Assembly (NCBI RefSeq): GCF_025998815.1 | Contig: NZ_AP026678.1 | Location: forward strand, 1,116,001-1,180,000 | Length of the DNA: 64,000 bases | Direction of reading: 5' to 3' | Source of the DNA: Ignavibacterium sp. | GTDB lineage: Bacteria > Bacteroidota > Ignavibacteria > Ignavibacteriales > Ignavibacteriaceae | In this document: positions 1 to 8,994 of the stretch, in pieces | Position numbering within the stretch: the stretch's first letter is position 1 | Layout of the letters: every line of letters starts with the position of its first letter | Program-made: the position numbers and the translations under genes | Notes under the pieces: generated by a model | What the model was told of the DNA's origin: nothing | What the model saw: only the letters and a program-made list of their open reading frames with translations | The model's database searches: none

Positions 1-503
1 TCACCATCCATACACAGAACAAAATCAGCTTTTGAAAAAGCAATTCCTGTATTAAGCGCTGTCGCTTTACCTGCATTCTCTTTATTTATCAAAGTTATTT
101 TAACATTAGAGAATTTCCCTTTCCTTAATCCGACAAGACTTTCGCAAATTGATTTTGTGTTATCGGTAGAGCCATCATTAACTATGATAATTTCATAATT
201 TGAATAATTAAGATTTAAAAGTGAGTTTATTGAATCACGAATAACTTTTTCTTCGTTATAAACCGGAACTATAACTGAAACAAAAGGACTAAAGTCAGTA
301 TCTTCTTCAGAAAAAGTATATTCATTTACATAGAGATAAGCCATAATGAGAATGGCAAAATATCTCACAAGAAGAATGAAAAGGAAAATTACCAGTGCAA
401 CAATAACTGAGTATTCAATCAGAGCGCTAACCGAAAGAACTGTAAGTGGTAATGTCAGATAAATAATTACAAGAAGAATTAAGGAAAACAAACCACTAAA
501 CAC
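1..503 (-). CDS. Membrane glycosyltransferase family 2, 3' end cut by window edge
   Basis: Partial gene; its C-terminal part lies beyond base 1. The visible part begins with two hydrophobic helices (roughly residues 5-25 and 32-60), followed by the GT2 catalytic start: 'VSVIVPVYNEE', then 'NDGSTDNT', 'NAGKATALNTG' and 'CMDGD' at the very edge, which is the nucleotide-sugar and metal-binding Asp region. This layout matches processive synthases such as PgaC, which make beta-linked surface polysaccharide at the inner membrane using UDP-sugars. It follows the TPR/beta-barrel gene in the same direction, which fits an export pair. The start is uncertain: there is no in-frame ATG before position 344, and that ATG lies inside the second helix, so I chose the GTG at 503. 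Another frame with a membrane helix runs just upstream (527-727). Family certain, substrate unknown. Confidence 0.85.
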   Translation of the reverse strand, partial: MFSGLFSLILLVIIYLTLPLTVLSVSALIEYSVIVALVIFLFILLVRYFAILIMAYLYVNEYTFSEEDTDFSPFVSVIVPVYNEEKVIRDSINSLLNLNYSNYEIIIVNDGSTDNTKSICESLVGLRKGKFSNVKITLINKENAGKATALNTGIAFSKADFVLCMDG

Positions 504-526
504 TATTCTTCGTAAATATTTTCGCT

Positions 527-727
527 CTAAATTTTCTCCCTTCTGTTCATTCTCCGGTTGATTAAATATGTAGTAAGCCCTCTTAACCGTAATATAACTC
601 GTTTTAGATTGGAAAAAATTATTACACTTAGGGCAACAATAATGCCATAAAGTGCGAATTTTAACAGTTTTTTAAGGTTAGAATTTTTTCTCTCTGAACC
701 ATTATAGGAAATAATTACTTGCTTGTA
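527..727 (-). other. Open frame with a membrane helix but no start codon
   Basis: Between the TPR/barrel gene and the GT2 gene, one minus frame stays open for 67 codons and encodes Asn/Lys-rich residues, one clear hydrophobic helix ('YGIIVALSVIIF') and a basic tail. It has no ATG, GTG or TTG near its beginning; its only ATG is near the end, at 550. An ATG in a neighbouring frame at 702 leads into a run of six A (minus strand) after which a -1 shift, or one extra A, would continue into this frame and give a protein of about 58 residues. It may be a small membrane protein, an N-terminal part of the GT2 gene broken by homopolymer errors, or chance. Confidence 0.3.
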
Positions 728-747
728 TCATAACTAAACAAGCATTT

Positions 748-3567
748 TCAGAAGGAAAAAATTAAGGATGACAAAACAGAAAATGATCCGTAACCGCCTG
801 TTTCTTTCCGATATGTTTTACCTCCGGCGAGATAAATATTAAAGGATAAATTCTGAATAAAGTGATAGTTGAAATCAGTAAAAGCTTCAGATAAAACATA
901 ATTATTTTCAGGAATGATTCCAGCTTTACCACCAATGTTTAAATAAGCTTTTGATGAATTGAATATTTTCCATTCAAGCCATAATGAATGAGAAATAAAA
1001 TCTTCCGGTGACCAATAGAAGTTAGAAAAATCTTTATAAGTGTAATAAAAGAATTCATAACCAACAGTAAATCGTGGAAGAATTTTATTACCAAATCTGA
1101 AGACTAATTGATGTCCCTGATTTTTATCCTCCGGCAGGATTAAATGATATCGTGAAGAAATAATAAAATTCATTCCCGGATAAATTGATAAATCTAATCC
1201 TGTGAAATTCAGATAAAATCTTTTATCAACCAATGCAGGTGAATATAATTCAAGAGCAGCATCAGTTCTTTTATAAAAACCTCTGAATGAAAAATTATCA
1301 GGATTATTTAGTGTTAAGTTGAATTCACCAAAAAATTGTTTCTCTTTAGAATTAAAAAATATTTGGCCAAAGGATGCTTCTGTATTAATCATCTCAGAAA
1401 TTCTGAGATTAAGCATTCCTTTGACCAGATATAAGGTCCTTTCCTCACTAAGTGAAGAAAGACCACCTCTGTGGATTGCCCCTCCAAATACAAAATTATC
1501 AGTTAATGCTGTTCTAATCAGGAAAGATTGTCCGGAATAAGTAAAATCCTGATTATCATTAAAATAGTTTGCGGAGGGAACGATTTGAAATGAAAAATTA
1601 AAACCTGAGCTTGATGGCTTATCTCCAAGCCAGACTAATCTTTGGTTAAGTATATATGATTCAGGAGATTGATTAAGTAGTTCGTAATAAATTGATTTTG
1701 CTTTTTCTTTTTCACCACTGAATAAATAGGAATCGGCGAGGAATAATTTTGTCTCAACATCATCAGGATATTTTAATGAGAGGCGCTTGAATTCCCGATT
1801 AGCCAAGAGATAATTTTTATTCCAGAAAATATTTTTAGCCCTACGTTTATCCATTTCGTAATCGTATTTACTTATAAGAATTTGTTCATAAATCTCATTC
1901 GATTTTTCAAATTCTGAATTTGCTGCATATACATCAGCAAGCTCTAATTTCGCCTGAAGATTTTCCGGTTGAGCATTCAGATACTCAATGTATTTTCTGA
2001 TTGCAGACGGATAGTTTTTATTTAAAGCAAATTCTCTTGCTTGCTCAAGTGTTTTAAAATCTTTTGAAAGTCTATATAATTTTTCCGTTTCTTTTATTTT
2101 TTTATTAATATTTTCAATCTCGGTAAAAGTGAAAAGCTGATTCTTATCGTTTAGGATTTTTTCTGCCTCATTATAGTTGTTGAGTTTCAATTTTGTTTCA
2201 ATTAAACCAGAAACTGCTTCTTTATGATCGGGAAACTCTGATAAATATTTTTCAAAAAGATATTCCGCTTTTTGCAAATTGATATCAAGCCATAAATAAA
2301 TTTTAGCTAGCATCAATTCTGCATCAGGATTTTTATATTTTCTTTGCATCAAAACTTCTAATTCATTCTTACTCTCACATAGGTTTGAGCTCCACAGCTG
2401 ATATTTAGCTAATGTGAACCTAACATCATCGTCATCATTTAATTGCAAAAACTGACTCAAATACTCAACTGCTTCATCGAGTTTATTTCTGTAGCTGAGT
2501 AATTCTGCTAACTTTAAAACCGCATTCTTGTCGTAAGGATTGTTAAATAAAGTGTTTTTTATTTCATCAATTTGCCGATCAATCAAATCATTTCTTTTTG
2601 AGATGACATTTGATTGAAGATCTTTAAATCTACTGTCATTAGAATATTTCTCTTTCAATAGTCCTAACTGCTGGTAAGCTTCTTCAATTCTATTATACTT
2701 TATGAACTCTTCAATCAGTTTAAATCTCAATTCATCGTTGTCAGGATTTTTTGTCAGCAACTTTAAATAATTATCTATCAGATAAACTTTTTCTTTTTTG
2801 CCTTTGCCAAATTTGTAAGTTGTATCGTTCACAGTATATAAAATTTTCTTCCCTCTTACTAAATCCAAACCATCCAAAGCTTCTTTGAAGAAAGGACGAA
2901 TTTGCAATGCCTGTGTGAAAGCATTTTCTGCTGCTTTAGATTTTCCAAGCCAATAAAGAAAATATCCGTATCTTGACCAAAGGCGATGATCATCAGAATA
3001 TTTCTCAACATATTCTTTTAAGTAAGGTTCACCTTTTGTGATATGATTATTCTTTGCAAGAATTTCTGTATAACGAAGAATTTCATCCGCTGATGCTTTT
3101 TCCTTTTCCAGATAGATATCATACCAGATTTCAGCTTCATTCCATTCACCTAAATTTTTATAACACTTTCCGATTTCCAGATAATTTTTTGGAGCTGCAG
3201 GATTTATTGCTATTTCCCTTTTGTAACCTTCAATCTGATTATACAACAATCTATACCAATCATTCTCAGCTCGTTTAAGATTTTCGGAAATTTCTTTGTC
3301 ATCAGGTGCAATTCTTATTGCGGTTCGATAGTCATAAACCGCCTGTTCATAATTACCACGTTTCTCGTGACAAATTCCTCTAAGGTTAAAACCCTCAGCT
3401 GATTGTGGGTTAGCTGCAACGAATCTGTTCAATAATTCAATCGCCTCACCAAAACGTCCGGAGCTGATTAAAGATTTGGAATCACTAAGCAATTTGAATT
3501 GATCTGTCTGACTAAAGGAAACAAAAGACAGACTGCAAAAGAGGAATATTGAAATAAAAATTTTCAT
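748..3567 (-). CDS. TPR-repeat outer-membrane beta-barrel protein (PgaA/YaiO-like exporter)
   Basis: 939 residues. A signal peptide (about residues 1-20, ending 'SFVSFSQ') is followed by many tetratricopeptide repeats to about residue 645 (for example 'AVYDYRTAIRIAPDD'), then about 280 residues of alternating aromatic/polar strands ending in Phe, the usual end of an outer-membrane barrel. Periplasmic TPRs fused to a barrel are the design of polysaccharide exporters such as PgaA, BcsC and the YaiO family. The neighbours support this: one base separates it from the upstream ATPase gene, and a GT2 synthase follows. It probably guides a nascent glycan across the periplasm and outer membrane. The architecture is clear; the substrate is inferred. 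The barrel could instead serve adhesion or another secretion task. Confidence 0.8.
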   Translation of the reverse strand: MKIFISIFLFCSLSFVSFSQTDQFKLLSDSKSLISSGRFGEAIELLNRFVAANPQSAEGFNLRGICHEKRGNYEQAVYDYRTAIRIAPDDKEISENLKRAENDWYRLLYNQIEGYKREIAINPAAPKNYLEIGKCYKNLGEWNEAEIWYDIYLEKEKASADEILRYTEILAKNNHITKGEPYLKEYVEKYSDDHRLWSRYGYFLYWLGKSKAAENAFTQALQIRPFFKEALDGLDLVRGKKILYTVNDTTYKFGKGKKEKVYLIDNYLKLLTKNPDNDELRFKLIEEFIKYNRIEEAYQQLGLLKEKYSNDSRFKDLQSNVISKRNDLIDRQIDEIKNTLFNNPYDKNAVLKLAELLSYRNKLDEAVEYLSQFLQLNDDDDVRFTLAKYQLWSSNLCESKNELEVLMQRKYKNPDAELMLAKIYLWLDINLQKAEYLFEKYLSEFPDHKEAVSGLIETKLKLNNYNEAEKILNDKNQLFTFTEIENINKKIKETEKLYRLSKDFKTLEQAREFALNKNYPSAIRKYIEYLNAQPENLQAKLELADVYAANSEFEKSNEIYEQILISKYDYEMDKRRAKNIFWNKNYLLANREFKRLSLKYPDDVETKLFLADSYLFSGEKEKAKSIYYELLNQSPESYILNQRLVWLGDKPSSSGFNFSFQIVPSANYFNDNQDFTYSGQSFLIRTALTDNFVFGGAIHRGGLSSLSEERTLYLVKGMLNLRISEMINTEASFGQIFFNSKEKQFFGEFNLTLNNPDNFSFRGFYKRTDAALELYSPALVDKRFYLNFTGLDLSIYPGMNFIISSRYHLILPEDKNQGHQLVFRFGNKILPRFTVGYEFFYYTYKDFSNFYWSPEDFISHSLWLEWKIFNSSKAYLNIGGKAGIIPENNYVLSEAFTDFNYHFIQNLSFNIYLAGGKTYRKETGGYGSFSVLSSLIFSF

Positions 3568-3568
3568 T

Positions 3569-4801
3569 TCACGAAGAAAGAGAATTTATCGAATCCTTTA
3601 CTTCGAAATGCATCTTAGCAAGCATCTGATCAGCGTTATCAAATGAATCAGACACTTTAAGGTAGTAAAAGAAAATATCTGAAGCTATTTGTTCTCTTTC
3701 TGCAGGATCGTCAGTAGGTAGGTTAAGTTTTATTTTGTTAATGAAATCTGAAATTGATTTCGGATCTTCTTTTACCAGAAGAACACAAATCTTTTCATCA
3801 ACCTGACAGATTTTATCTTTCTTCTCTGATGAAATTCTGATGATATGCTTGAGTTGATTAATTGTTAATGAGGAATTTCTATTTTCCTTTGATGCGAGTC
3901 TGAAAGAAACCAGTGTAAAAACCTGACCAGTAGTCTTAAACATCGCAATCTGGTTGTTGAGGATTAGCTTAAAATCTTCCAAAGAATAAAAATTTGGTAT
4001 AGTAATTTCTTCTCCCGAAGTCTTAATCTCAGATAGTGGAATATAATTTCCAATTTTATCTGGAATTCTTTCAGTTTCTTTTGTTTTGGGAGTTTTGAAA
4101 TCCGTTGTGATTCCTTTGTAAGGTTCAATTGAGTAATGAGCTTTAAATCTTCCTTCCGTATGTCCAATGTTTGGTTGAATATCAATTATTCCACTTTTGG
4201 TCGAACCATTTGAATCTGCTTTTTTAGAAAGCTGAATAACACCAGTAGCATAAGTATTAAGAATGTTAAAAATCATCTGAGTAGAAGCTGAGGCAGGTTC
4301 CCTGATGGCAAGTAAACTTGTAACACCAAGATCTTCAATTTGCTCAAATGTGTTCGAAAAAATTTCCCTTAGTTTAATTGGGTCTTCGAATTCAACATAA
4401 GGAGTGATTTCATCAAAAACTAATCTTGTTGGATTATACTGATTTACAACTGTAATTATATCGCTAAGGTATTCTCCCAAATAATCATCTCTGCTTCCAA
4501 ACTGAGCTGGCTCTGGTGGTGGAGCAACTCTTACGACAATTATTAAATTTTGATTCATATAATATTCAAGGTCAACATCAATTGATGCTGCCTGAATCAT
4601 TAAATCCTTTGGTCTGGTGTTGGTAAAGAACAGACATACTTCTTTTTGTTTTGCAGTCTCAACTGCAAATTGAATACTCAAAAGAGTTTTGCCTGTTTTT
4701 CTTTCACCGACTAATAAATAAGTGCCGCCTCTGTAAAGCCCTCCCCAAGCACTATCAATTATGGAAATTCCAGAAGGAAATAGTTGCACAGCTTTTTTCA
4801 T
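3569..4801 (-). CDS. RecA/KaiC-like ATPase with degenerate GGDEF-like C-terminal domain (BcsE-like layout)
   Basis: 410 residues. Residues 1-235 form a RecA/KaiC-type ATPase: Walker A 'GERKTGKT' at 32-39 and Walker B 'TRLVFDE' at 125-131, both looking intact. After a linker, about residues 275-400 follow the GGDEF fold pattern, but the signature is replaced: 'CQVDEKICVLL' stands where an active diguanylate cyclase has 'ARxGGDEFAVLL'. The preceding RxxD inhibitory site reads 'EKKD', so the product-binding Arg is missing too. An NTPase-like domain joined to a degenerate GGDEF resembles BcsE of bacterial cellulose secretion, which sits in similar neighbourhoods. The gene opens a tight operon with a glycan exporter and a GT2. 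I infer a cytoplasmic regulator or assembly factor of glycan secretion. Confidence 0.7.
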   Translation of the reverse strand: MKKAVQLFPSGISIIDSAWGGLYRGGTYLLVGERKTGKTLLSIQFAVETAKQKEVCLFFTNTRPKDLMIQAASIDVDLEYYMNQNLIIVVRVAPPPEPAQFGSRDDYLGEYLSDIITVVNQYNPTRLVFDEITPYVEFEDPIKLREIFSNTFEQIEDLGVTSLLAIREPASASTQMIFNILNTYATGVIQLSKKADSNGSTKSGIIDIQPNIGHTEGRFKAHYSIEPYKGITTDFKTPKTKETERIPDKIGNYIPLSEIKTSGEEITIPNFYSLEDFKLILNNQIAMFKTTGQVFTLVSFRLASKENRNSSLTINQLKHIIRISSEKKDKICQVDEKICVLLVKEDPKSISDFINKIKLNLPTDDPAEREQIASDIFFYYLKVSDSFDNADQMLAKMHFEVKDSINSLSS

Positions 4802-4860
4802 TTTAATCTTAAAATTTTTATAATTTACCCAAAAATTATACCGCCAACCTGCTCTATTGC

Positions 4861-4901
4861 GTTCAATAATGTGAACTAATAAACGATATTTGAACTAATA
4901 A
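4861..4901. promoter_or_regulatory. Operator-like repeats TGAACTAATAA upstream of the glycan operon
   Basis: TGAACTAATAA occurs at 4872-4882 and again at 4891-4901, 19 bases apart start to start. The first copy also pairs with GTTCA at 4861-4865 as an inverted repeat (GTTCA-6 bases-TGAAC). The block lies 60-100 bases upstream of the ATPase start at 4801, where a minus-strand promoter would sit, so it looks like a regulator binding site. No regulator gene is adjacent. Confidence 0.4.
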
Positions 4902-4912
4902 GAGACAAGCTT

Positions 4913-4938
4913 AAAATTGTTGTATTATAATGCAACAA
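4913..4938 (-). terminator. Weak hairpin after the GH9 gene
   Basis: Read on the minus strand just after the GH9 stop, TTGTTG and CAACAA form a 6-bp stem with a 10-base loop, followed by TTTT. The stem is AT-rich and short, so this is at best a weak terminator separating the GH9 gene from the next operon. Confidence 0.35.
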
Positions 4939-4949
4939 GCAGAAAATTG

Positions 4950-6587
4950 TTATTTTGAGTAATAACCGCAGATAAATAATGCTGTTGCATTGGAAGAAAT
5001 TGTGGGTTCGTTTGTGATGTAATTTTCAAATTCGTCAGAATATATTGCAGAAAAATTAAAATCAGTTAATTCGTTTTTTGAAGGGAATAAATTGAATTTT
5101 TTTAAGAGTGAATCAGGCGCGGGTCCTGAAACCATTGCTCCGGGAAGATATCCTTTATTGAAATATGCAATATGATGATGAATTCTTTTCGGAAAATTCT
5201 TTCCAATGTTGTATATAAAACTCATTCCCCACGCATTCCTTCCTAAAATAAAATCCCGATTTATGACTGCAAGACTGTCAAACTCATCAGAGCCGGTAAG
5301 TTTCTTGAATAAAATAGAACTCAATACAACTCCCACAAAGGAGTGAGTAGTTCCCCAATTATAAGGATGCGCTTCACCAAATAAATTTGAATTTGAATAG
5401 CTACTGTAGAATTGTAAAATAGATTTTAATCTTGAAGTGAAGTTAGAGTCATACTCCGCAAGTTTATAAAAAACCAAAGCATTAAAATCTCCCCAGCTCC
5501 ACCAATTATTTTCTTTTATTTGACTTCCATAATCAAGTGCAGTTTCAAGATATTTATTTTCTTTTGATGATTCAAAAATTTCTATTGCTGCTAATGCAAG
5601 TTTTGATTGGAACTCGTTCTGTTTATAATATTTCTCATCATCATTATAATCTTCAATTTTTTCTCTGAGTTCAAAAATTTTTTTCGATACATTTAAACAT
5701 TTTTTAGAAAATTCATAATCGTAAAATCTCTCTTTCCAAATTCTTGAGGCAATTGCCAGAGCAGCACTGTAAAGTCCAATTTGACTTCGATTCATTTTTA
5801 CAAAAGCCGGACGATCATATGTAAAAGCATCTTCATCCGGTAGTCGCCAACCGGCTGTGTGGTCTCTGTCATCCTGAACTTGAGAAATGAAAGCATCATC
5901 AGCAAAGTTACAACGAAGCAAAAAATCCAAACCAACTCTTGCTTCCTGAAGTATATCAGGTACAGAATCATTATCTAAATCAAAGGAAAATTTTTCCGGA
6001 GCGAATTCATAACTGAAAAGAAGCATATAGGTAGTGAAGGAAGTTGTATATAAAAATTTTATATAATCGCCTGCATCATGCCAGCCACCGGTCAAATCGA
6101 TTCCTGTTGAATCAGTATAGCCAATAACTTTGGAAGCATCCTGAAGGTGACATACATTATGTAATAAAGGATTAGTTGGTCCGCATCTTTGAACCCGAAA
6201 AAATTTGCTCAACGAATCTCTAACTGCATTAAACACATTTTCATCAATCCTGAAAGCATAAGATTTTACTTTTTGAAACTCAATGAAGTACTCGCCTGAT
6301 TTATTCAAATCTGAAAAATTAATCAAAGCCGAGTAGTTAAAATTTGAGTTTAGTTTGAATGGAAGCTGTTGAATTGAATCAACAAAAATTGTTTCGTCTT
6401 CGGAGTTCTTTATCTTAAAAATTTTTTCTTCGAATGGTTTTCTGGAAATGATCACTGCAGTTTTATAATCAGCCGGTAAAAAACCAATCTGATTTAATCT
6501 TAAAAATAATGTTTCATTCGATTGAGGATTGCAGGAATGAAAAAGCAGACTTAAAACAATGATGAAATAAAATCGTATAATTCTCAT
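4950..6587 (-). CDS. Glycoside hydrolase family 9 (endoglucanase-like), exported, probable lipoprotein
   Basis: 545 residues. The hydrophobic N-terminus ends 'LLFHSC', a lipobox-like site with Cys19. Residues 25-115 match the Ig-like N-terminal domain of GH9 cellulases ('RLNQIGFLPADYKTAVI'). The catalytic (alpha/alpha)6 domain follows: 'GGWHDAGDYIKF' near residues 167-178 carries the paired Asp, 'RIHHHIAYF' with 'PGAMVSGPAPDS' matches the His region, and 'DEFENYITNEPTISSNA' near the end carries the proton-donor Glu (about residue 527). The family cleaves beta-1,4-glucans. All key residues are present, so I expect an active enzyme facing the periplasm or cell surface. It lies just upstream of a glycan secretion operon but in its own unit with its own spacing; whether it trims that glycan or degrades plant polymer cannot be told. 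Confidence 0.88.
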   Translation of the reverse strand: MRIIRFYFIIVLSLLFHSCNPQSNETLFLRLNQIGFLPADYKTAVIISRKPFEEKIFKIKNSEDETIFVDSIQQLPFKLNSNFNYSALINFSDLNKSGEYFIEFQKVKSYAFRIDENVFNAVRDSLSKFFRVQRCGPTNPLLHNVCHLQDASKVIGYTDSTGIDLTGGWHDAGDYIKFLYTTSFTTYMLLFSYEFAPEKFSFDLDNDSVPDILQEARVGLDFLLRCNFADDAFISQVQDDRDHTAGWRLPDEDAFTYDRPAFVKMNRSQIGLYSAALAIASRIWKERFYDYEFSKKCLNVSKKIFELREKIEDYNDDEKYYKQNEFQSKLALAAIEIFESSKENKYLETALDYGSQIKENNWWSWGDFNALVFYKLAEYDSNFTSRLKSILQFYSSYSNSNLFGEAHPYNWGTTHSFVGVVLSSILFKKLTGSDEFDSLAVINRDFILGRNAWGMSFIYNIGKNFPKRIHHHIAYFNKGYLPGAMVSGPAPDSLLKKFNLFPSKNELTDFNFSAIYSDEFENYITNEPTISSNATALFICGYYSK

Positions 6588-6610
6588 CGTTTAAGTCTGC
6601 TTTGAAAAAT

Positions 6611-7252
6611 TTAGTTGGCTTTTTGCTCTTCCTTTTTTAATCTGAAGTTAGTTCCAATGATAATATCCCATAAAGGTGTGCTTACACCAAATCCTTTGTT
6701 CGGATCTAAATAATGATGACGCATATGATGGTTTTTAATTTCGAGCCAGAATTTACTATGCATATTGAAATGATGAATTGCGTAGTGTGTTATATCATAA
6801 AACAAATAACCAACAAGAAATCCTGCAAAGAAAGGATAGACATAAATGGAGCCAATCAGGTACTTGAACAAGAAGAAAAACAAAACTGCAAGAGGAATTG
6901 AAACAGATGGAGGCATCACCAGTCTTTTTGAATCACTTGGATAATCGTGATGAACTCCGTGAAAAATAAAGTGAAGTTTTTCTCCCAATTGACTTTTCGG
7001 TTTGAAGTGAAATACAAATCTGTGTAACAAGTATTCTGTAACTGTCCATACAAATACCCCAAACACAAAAAGACCAAGTATTGTTAGAAATGAAAGAGAA
7101 TATTCAGCAACTGCCAGATAAAGAACATAAACAACAACCGGCACATAAATAATTAATGGAACTGAAGGATGAACTCGTGATAAAGCTTCGAGAAAATCAT
7201 TGTTAAACATTCTAACTGTTTCATCTTTATTGGATACAAAATTTTTGGGCAT
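6611..7252 (-). CDS. Fatty acid hydroxylase superfamily membrane protein (FA2H-like)
   Basis: 213 residues with about four membrane helices and the His clusters that bind the di-iron centre: 'HRFVFH', 'HFIFHGVHHD', 'HYAIHH' and 'HHMRHHY'. Their spacing fits the short fatty-acid 2-hydroxylase branch (Scs7/FA2H-like without the cytochrome b5 domain) of the sterol desaturase superfamily. In this lineage such enzymes probably hydroxylate fatty acyl chains of sphingolipids or other membrane lipids; that is family inference. The start follows an 'AAAGGAG' ribosome site. It ends 23 bases before the GH9 start, so the two may be co-transcribed, and it diverges from the transporter gene on the plus strand, with about 185 bases between holding both promoters. 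Confidence 0.85.
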   Translation of the reverse strand: MPKNFVSNKDETVRMFNNDFLEALSRVHPSVPLIIYVPVVVYVLYLAVAEYSLSFLTILGLFVFGVFVWTVTEYLLHRFVFHFKPKSQLGEKLHFIFHGVHHDYPSDSKRLVMPPSVSIPLAVLFFFLFKYLIGSIYVYPFFAGFLVGYLFYDITHYAIHHFNMHSKFWLEIKNHHMRHHYLDPNKGFGVSTPLWDIIIGTNFRLKKEEQKAN

Positions 7253-7437
7253 AGTTATCTCCTTTTATTTTTTATCTGGAATAAATTTAATAAATAATTG
7301 ATGAATAAGAAACAAAAATTTGTGAGCTATGCCTTTATAAAAATTTGATTATAAAAATTTTCTTTTATTTGAAAAATTAAATGAAAGTAATGATATTCAA
7401 CACGCAAATTTTTTATTCTTCAAAAACCGGAGGTTAA

Positions 7438-8994
7438 ATGGCAAATTCTGGTGAAAGAGAACAATGGGGAACAAGAATCGGACTAATACTGGCAGTCGCC
7501 GGAAATGCAGTCGGTCTGGGAAACTTTTTAAGATTTCCTGTGCAGGCAGCACAAAACGGCGGTGGGGCATTTATGATTCCCTATTTCATCTTTTTTATTT
7601 TGCTTGGAATTCCTTTGATGTGGATTGAATGGGGTATCGGAAGACACGGTGGAAAATACAGACACGGTAGTGCACCTGGAATGTTCGATGTGTTATGGAA
7701 ACATAAACTTGCTAAATATCTTGGTTCTTTCGGATTATTCATATCACTTACTATTCTTATTTACTACACTTATATAGAATCCTGGACGCTTGGTTTCAGT
7801 ATCTTCTCCATACTGGGATTTTTTTCCAATGAAACTGTTCAAACAATGCCTAACTTTCTTTCAAGTTATCAAGGTGTAACAGAATCCAGCACATTCTCTT
7901 CAATTTGGACAGCGTACTTATTAATGTTATTCACATTCTGCCTTAATTTTTATATTCTCTACAGAGGAATAGCTCAGGGTATAGAAAAATTAGCTAAGAT
8001 AGCAATGCCGTTACTTTTCATCTTTGCGATAATACTCGTTGTCCGTGTTATTACATTAGGAACTCCTGATCCGTCATTACCTGATAATTCCGTTGAGAAT
8101 GGATTCGCATTTATTTGGAATCCGGATTTTAATCAATTAGGAAATCCGATTATATGGTTAGCAGCTGCAGGACAAATATTCTTCACATTATCAGTTGGAA
8201 TGGGAACAATACACGCTTATGCAAGCTACCTTAAGCCGAAAGATGATATTGCACTTTCAGCTTTAACAACAGCTTCTACAAATGAATTTGCAGAAGTAGT
8301 TTTAGGAGCTTCTATTGCAATTCCTGTTGCTGTTGCATTCTTCGGATTAGATATGACTAAAGCTATTGCACAAGGTGGTGCTTTTAACTTAGGATTTGTT
8401 GCAATGCCAGCAATTTTCGGAAGTGCTCACTTACCTCTTGGTGAGATTTTTGGTTTCCTTTGGTTCTTACTTTTATTTTTTGCAGGAATAACTTCCTCAG
8501 TTGCGATGGGTCAGCCGATAGTAGCATTTCTTGAAGATGAATTTGGAATGGATAGAAGAAAAGCAGTTTTAACTCTTGCAGCAGTAGTTTTAATCTCTGT
8601 TCAATTTGTTGTATTCTTTTTGAAGTACGGATTTTTAGATGAAATGGATTATTGGGCAGGAACTTTTGGTTTAGTTGTTTTTGCTTTAATGGAAACAATT
8701 TTATTTATGTGGGTTTTCGGTGCTGATAAAGCCTGGAAAGAAATGAATGATGGTGGCGATATCAAAATACCAAGAATATTTTATTACATAATGAAATATA
8801 TAACTCCTCTGATCCTTGCAGGAATTATGGTTTGGTGGTTTGTACAGAATGCTCTTCCAACTTTATTACTTAAAAATGTTGCACCTGAAAATGTGCCTTA
8901 CATCTGGGGTTCAAGAGTGTTAATGTTAATTCTTCTTGGTGGAATTATGTGGTTAGTTAAAAAAGCCTGGAACAACAGAAAGGAGATTTTCTAA
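7438..8994 (+). CDS. Sodium-dependent transporter, neurotransmitter:sodium symporter (NSS/SNF) family
   Basis: 518 residues with 11-12 hydrophobic helices. The first helix carries the family signature around 'GNAVGLGNFLRFPVQAAQNG', the unwound region that binds Na+ and amino acid in LeuT, followed by 'GIPLMWIEWGIGR'. The protein should import an amino acid or related small molecule with sodium. The start is set by a strong GGAGG six bases before ATG. A 36-residue membrane peptide overlaps the stop codon (TAATG), as in the bacterial MetP/MetS methionine-alanine importer, which suggests the same two-part system. The substrate is not readable from sequence. Confidence 0.92.
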   Translation: MANSGEREQWGTRIGLILAVAGNAVGLGNFLRFPVQAAQNGGGAFMIPYFIFFILLGIPLMWIEWGIGRHGGKYRHGSAPGMFDVLWKHKLAKYLGSFGLFISLTILIYYTYIESWTLGFSIFSILGFFSNETVQTMPNFLSSYQGVTESSTFSSIWTAYLLMLFTFCLNFYILYRGIAQGIEKLAKIAMPLLFIFAIILVVRVITLGTPDPSLPDNSVENGFAFIWNPDFNQLGNPIIWLAAAGQIFFTLSVGMGTIHAYASYLKPKDDIALSALTTASTNEFAEVVLGASIAIPVAVAFFGLDMTKAIAQGGAFNLGFVAMPAIFGSAHLPLGEIFGFLWFLLLFFAGITSSVAMGQPIVAFLEDEFGMDRRKAVLTLAAVVLISVQFVVFFLKYGFLDEMDYWAGTFGLVVFALMETILFMWVFGADKAWKEMNDGGDIKIPRIFYYIMKYITPLILAGIMVWWFVQNALPTLLLKNVAPENVPYIWGSRVLMLILLGGIMWLVKKAWNNRKEIF

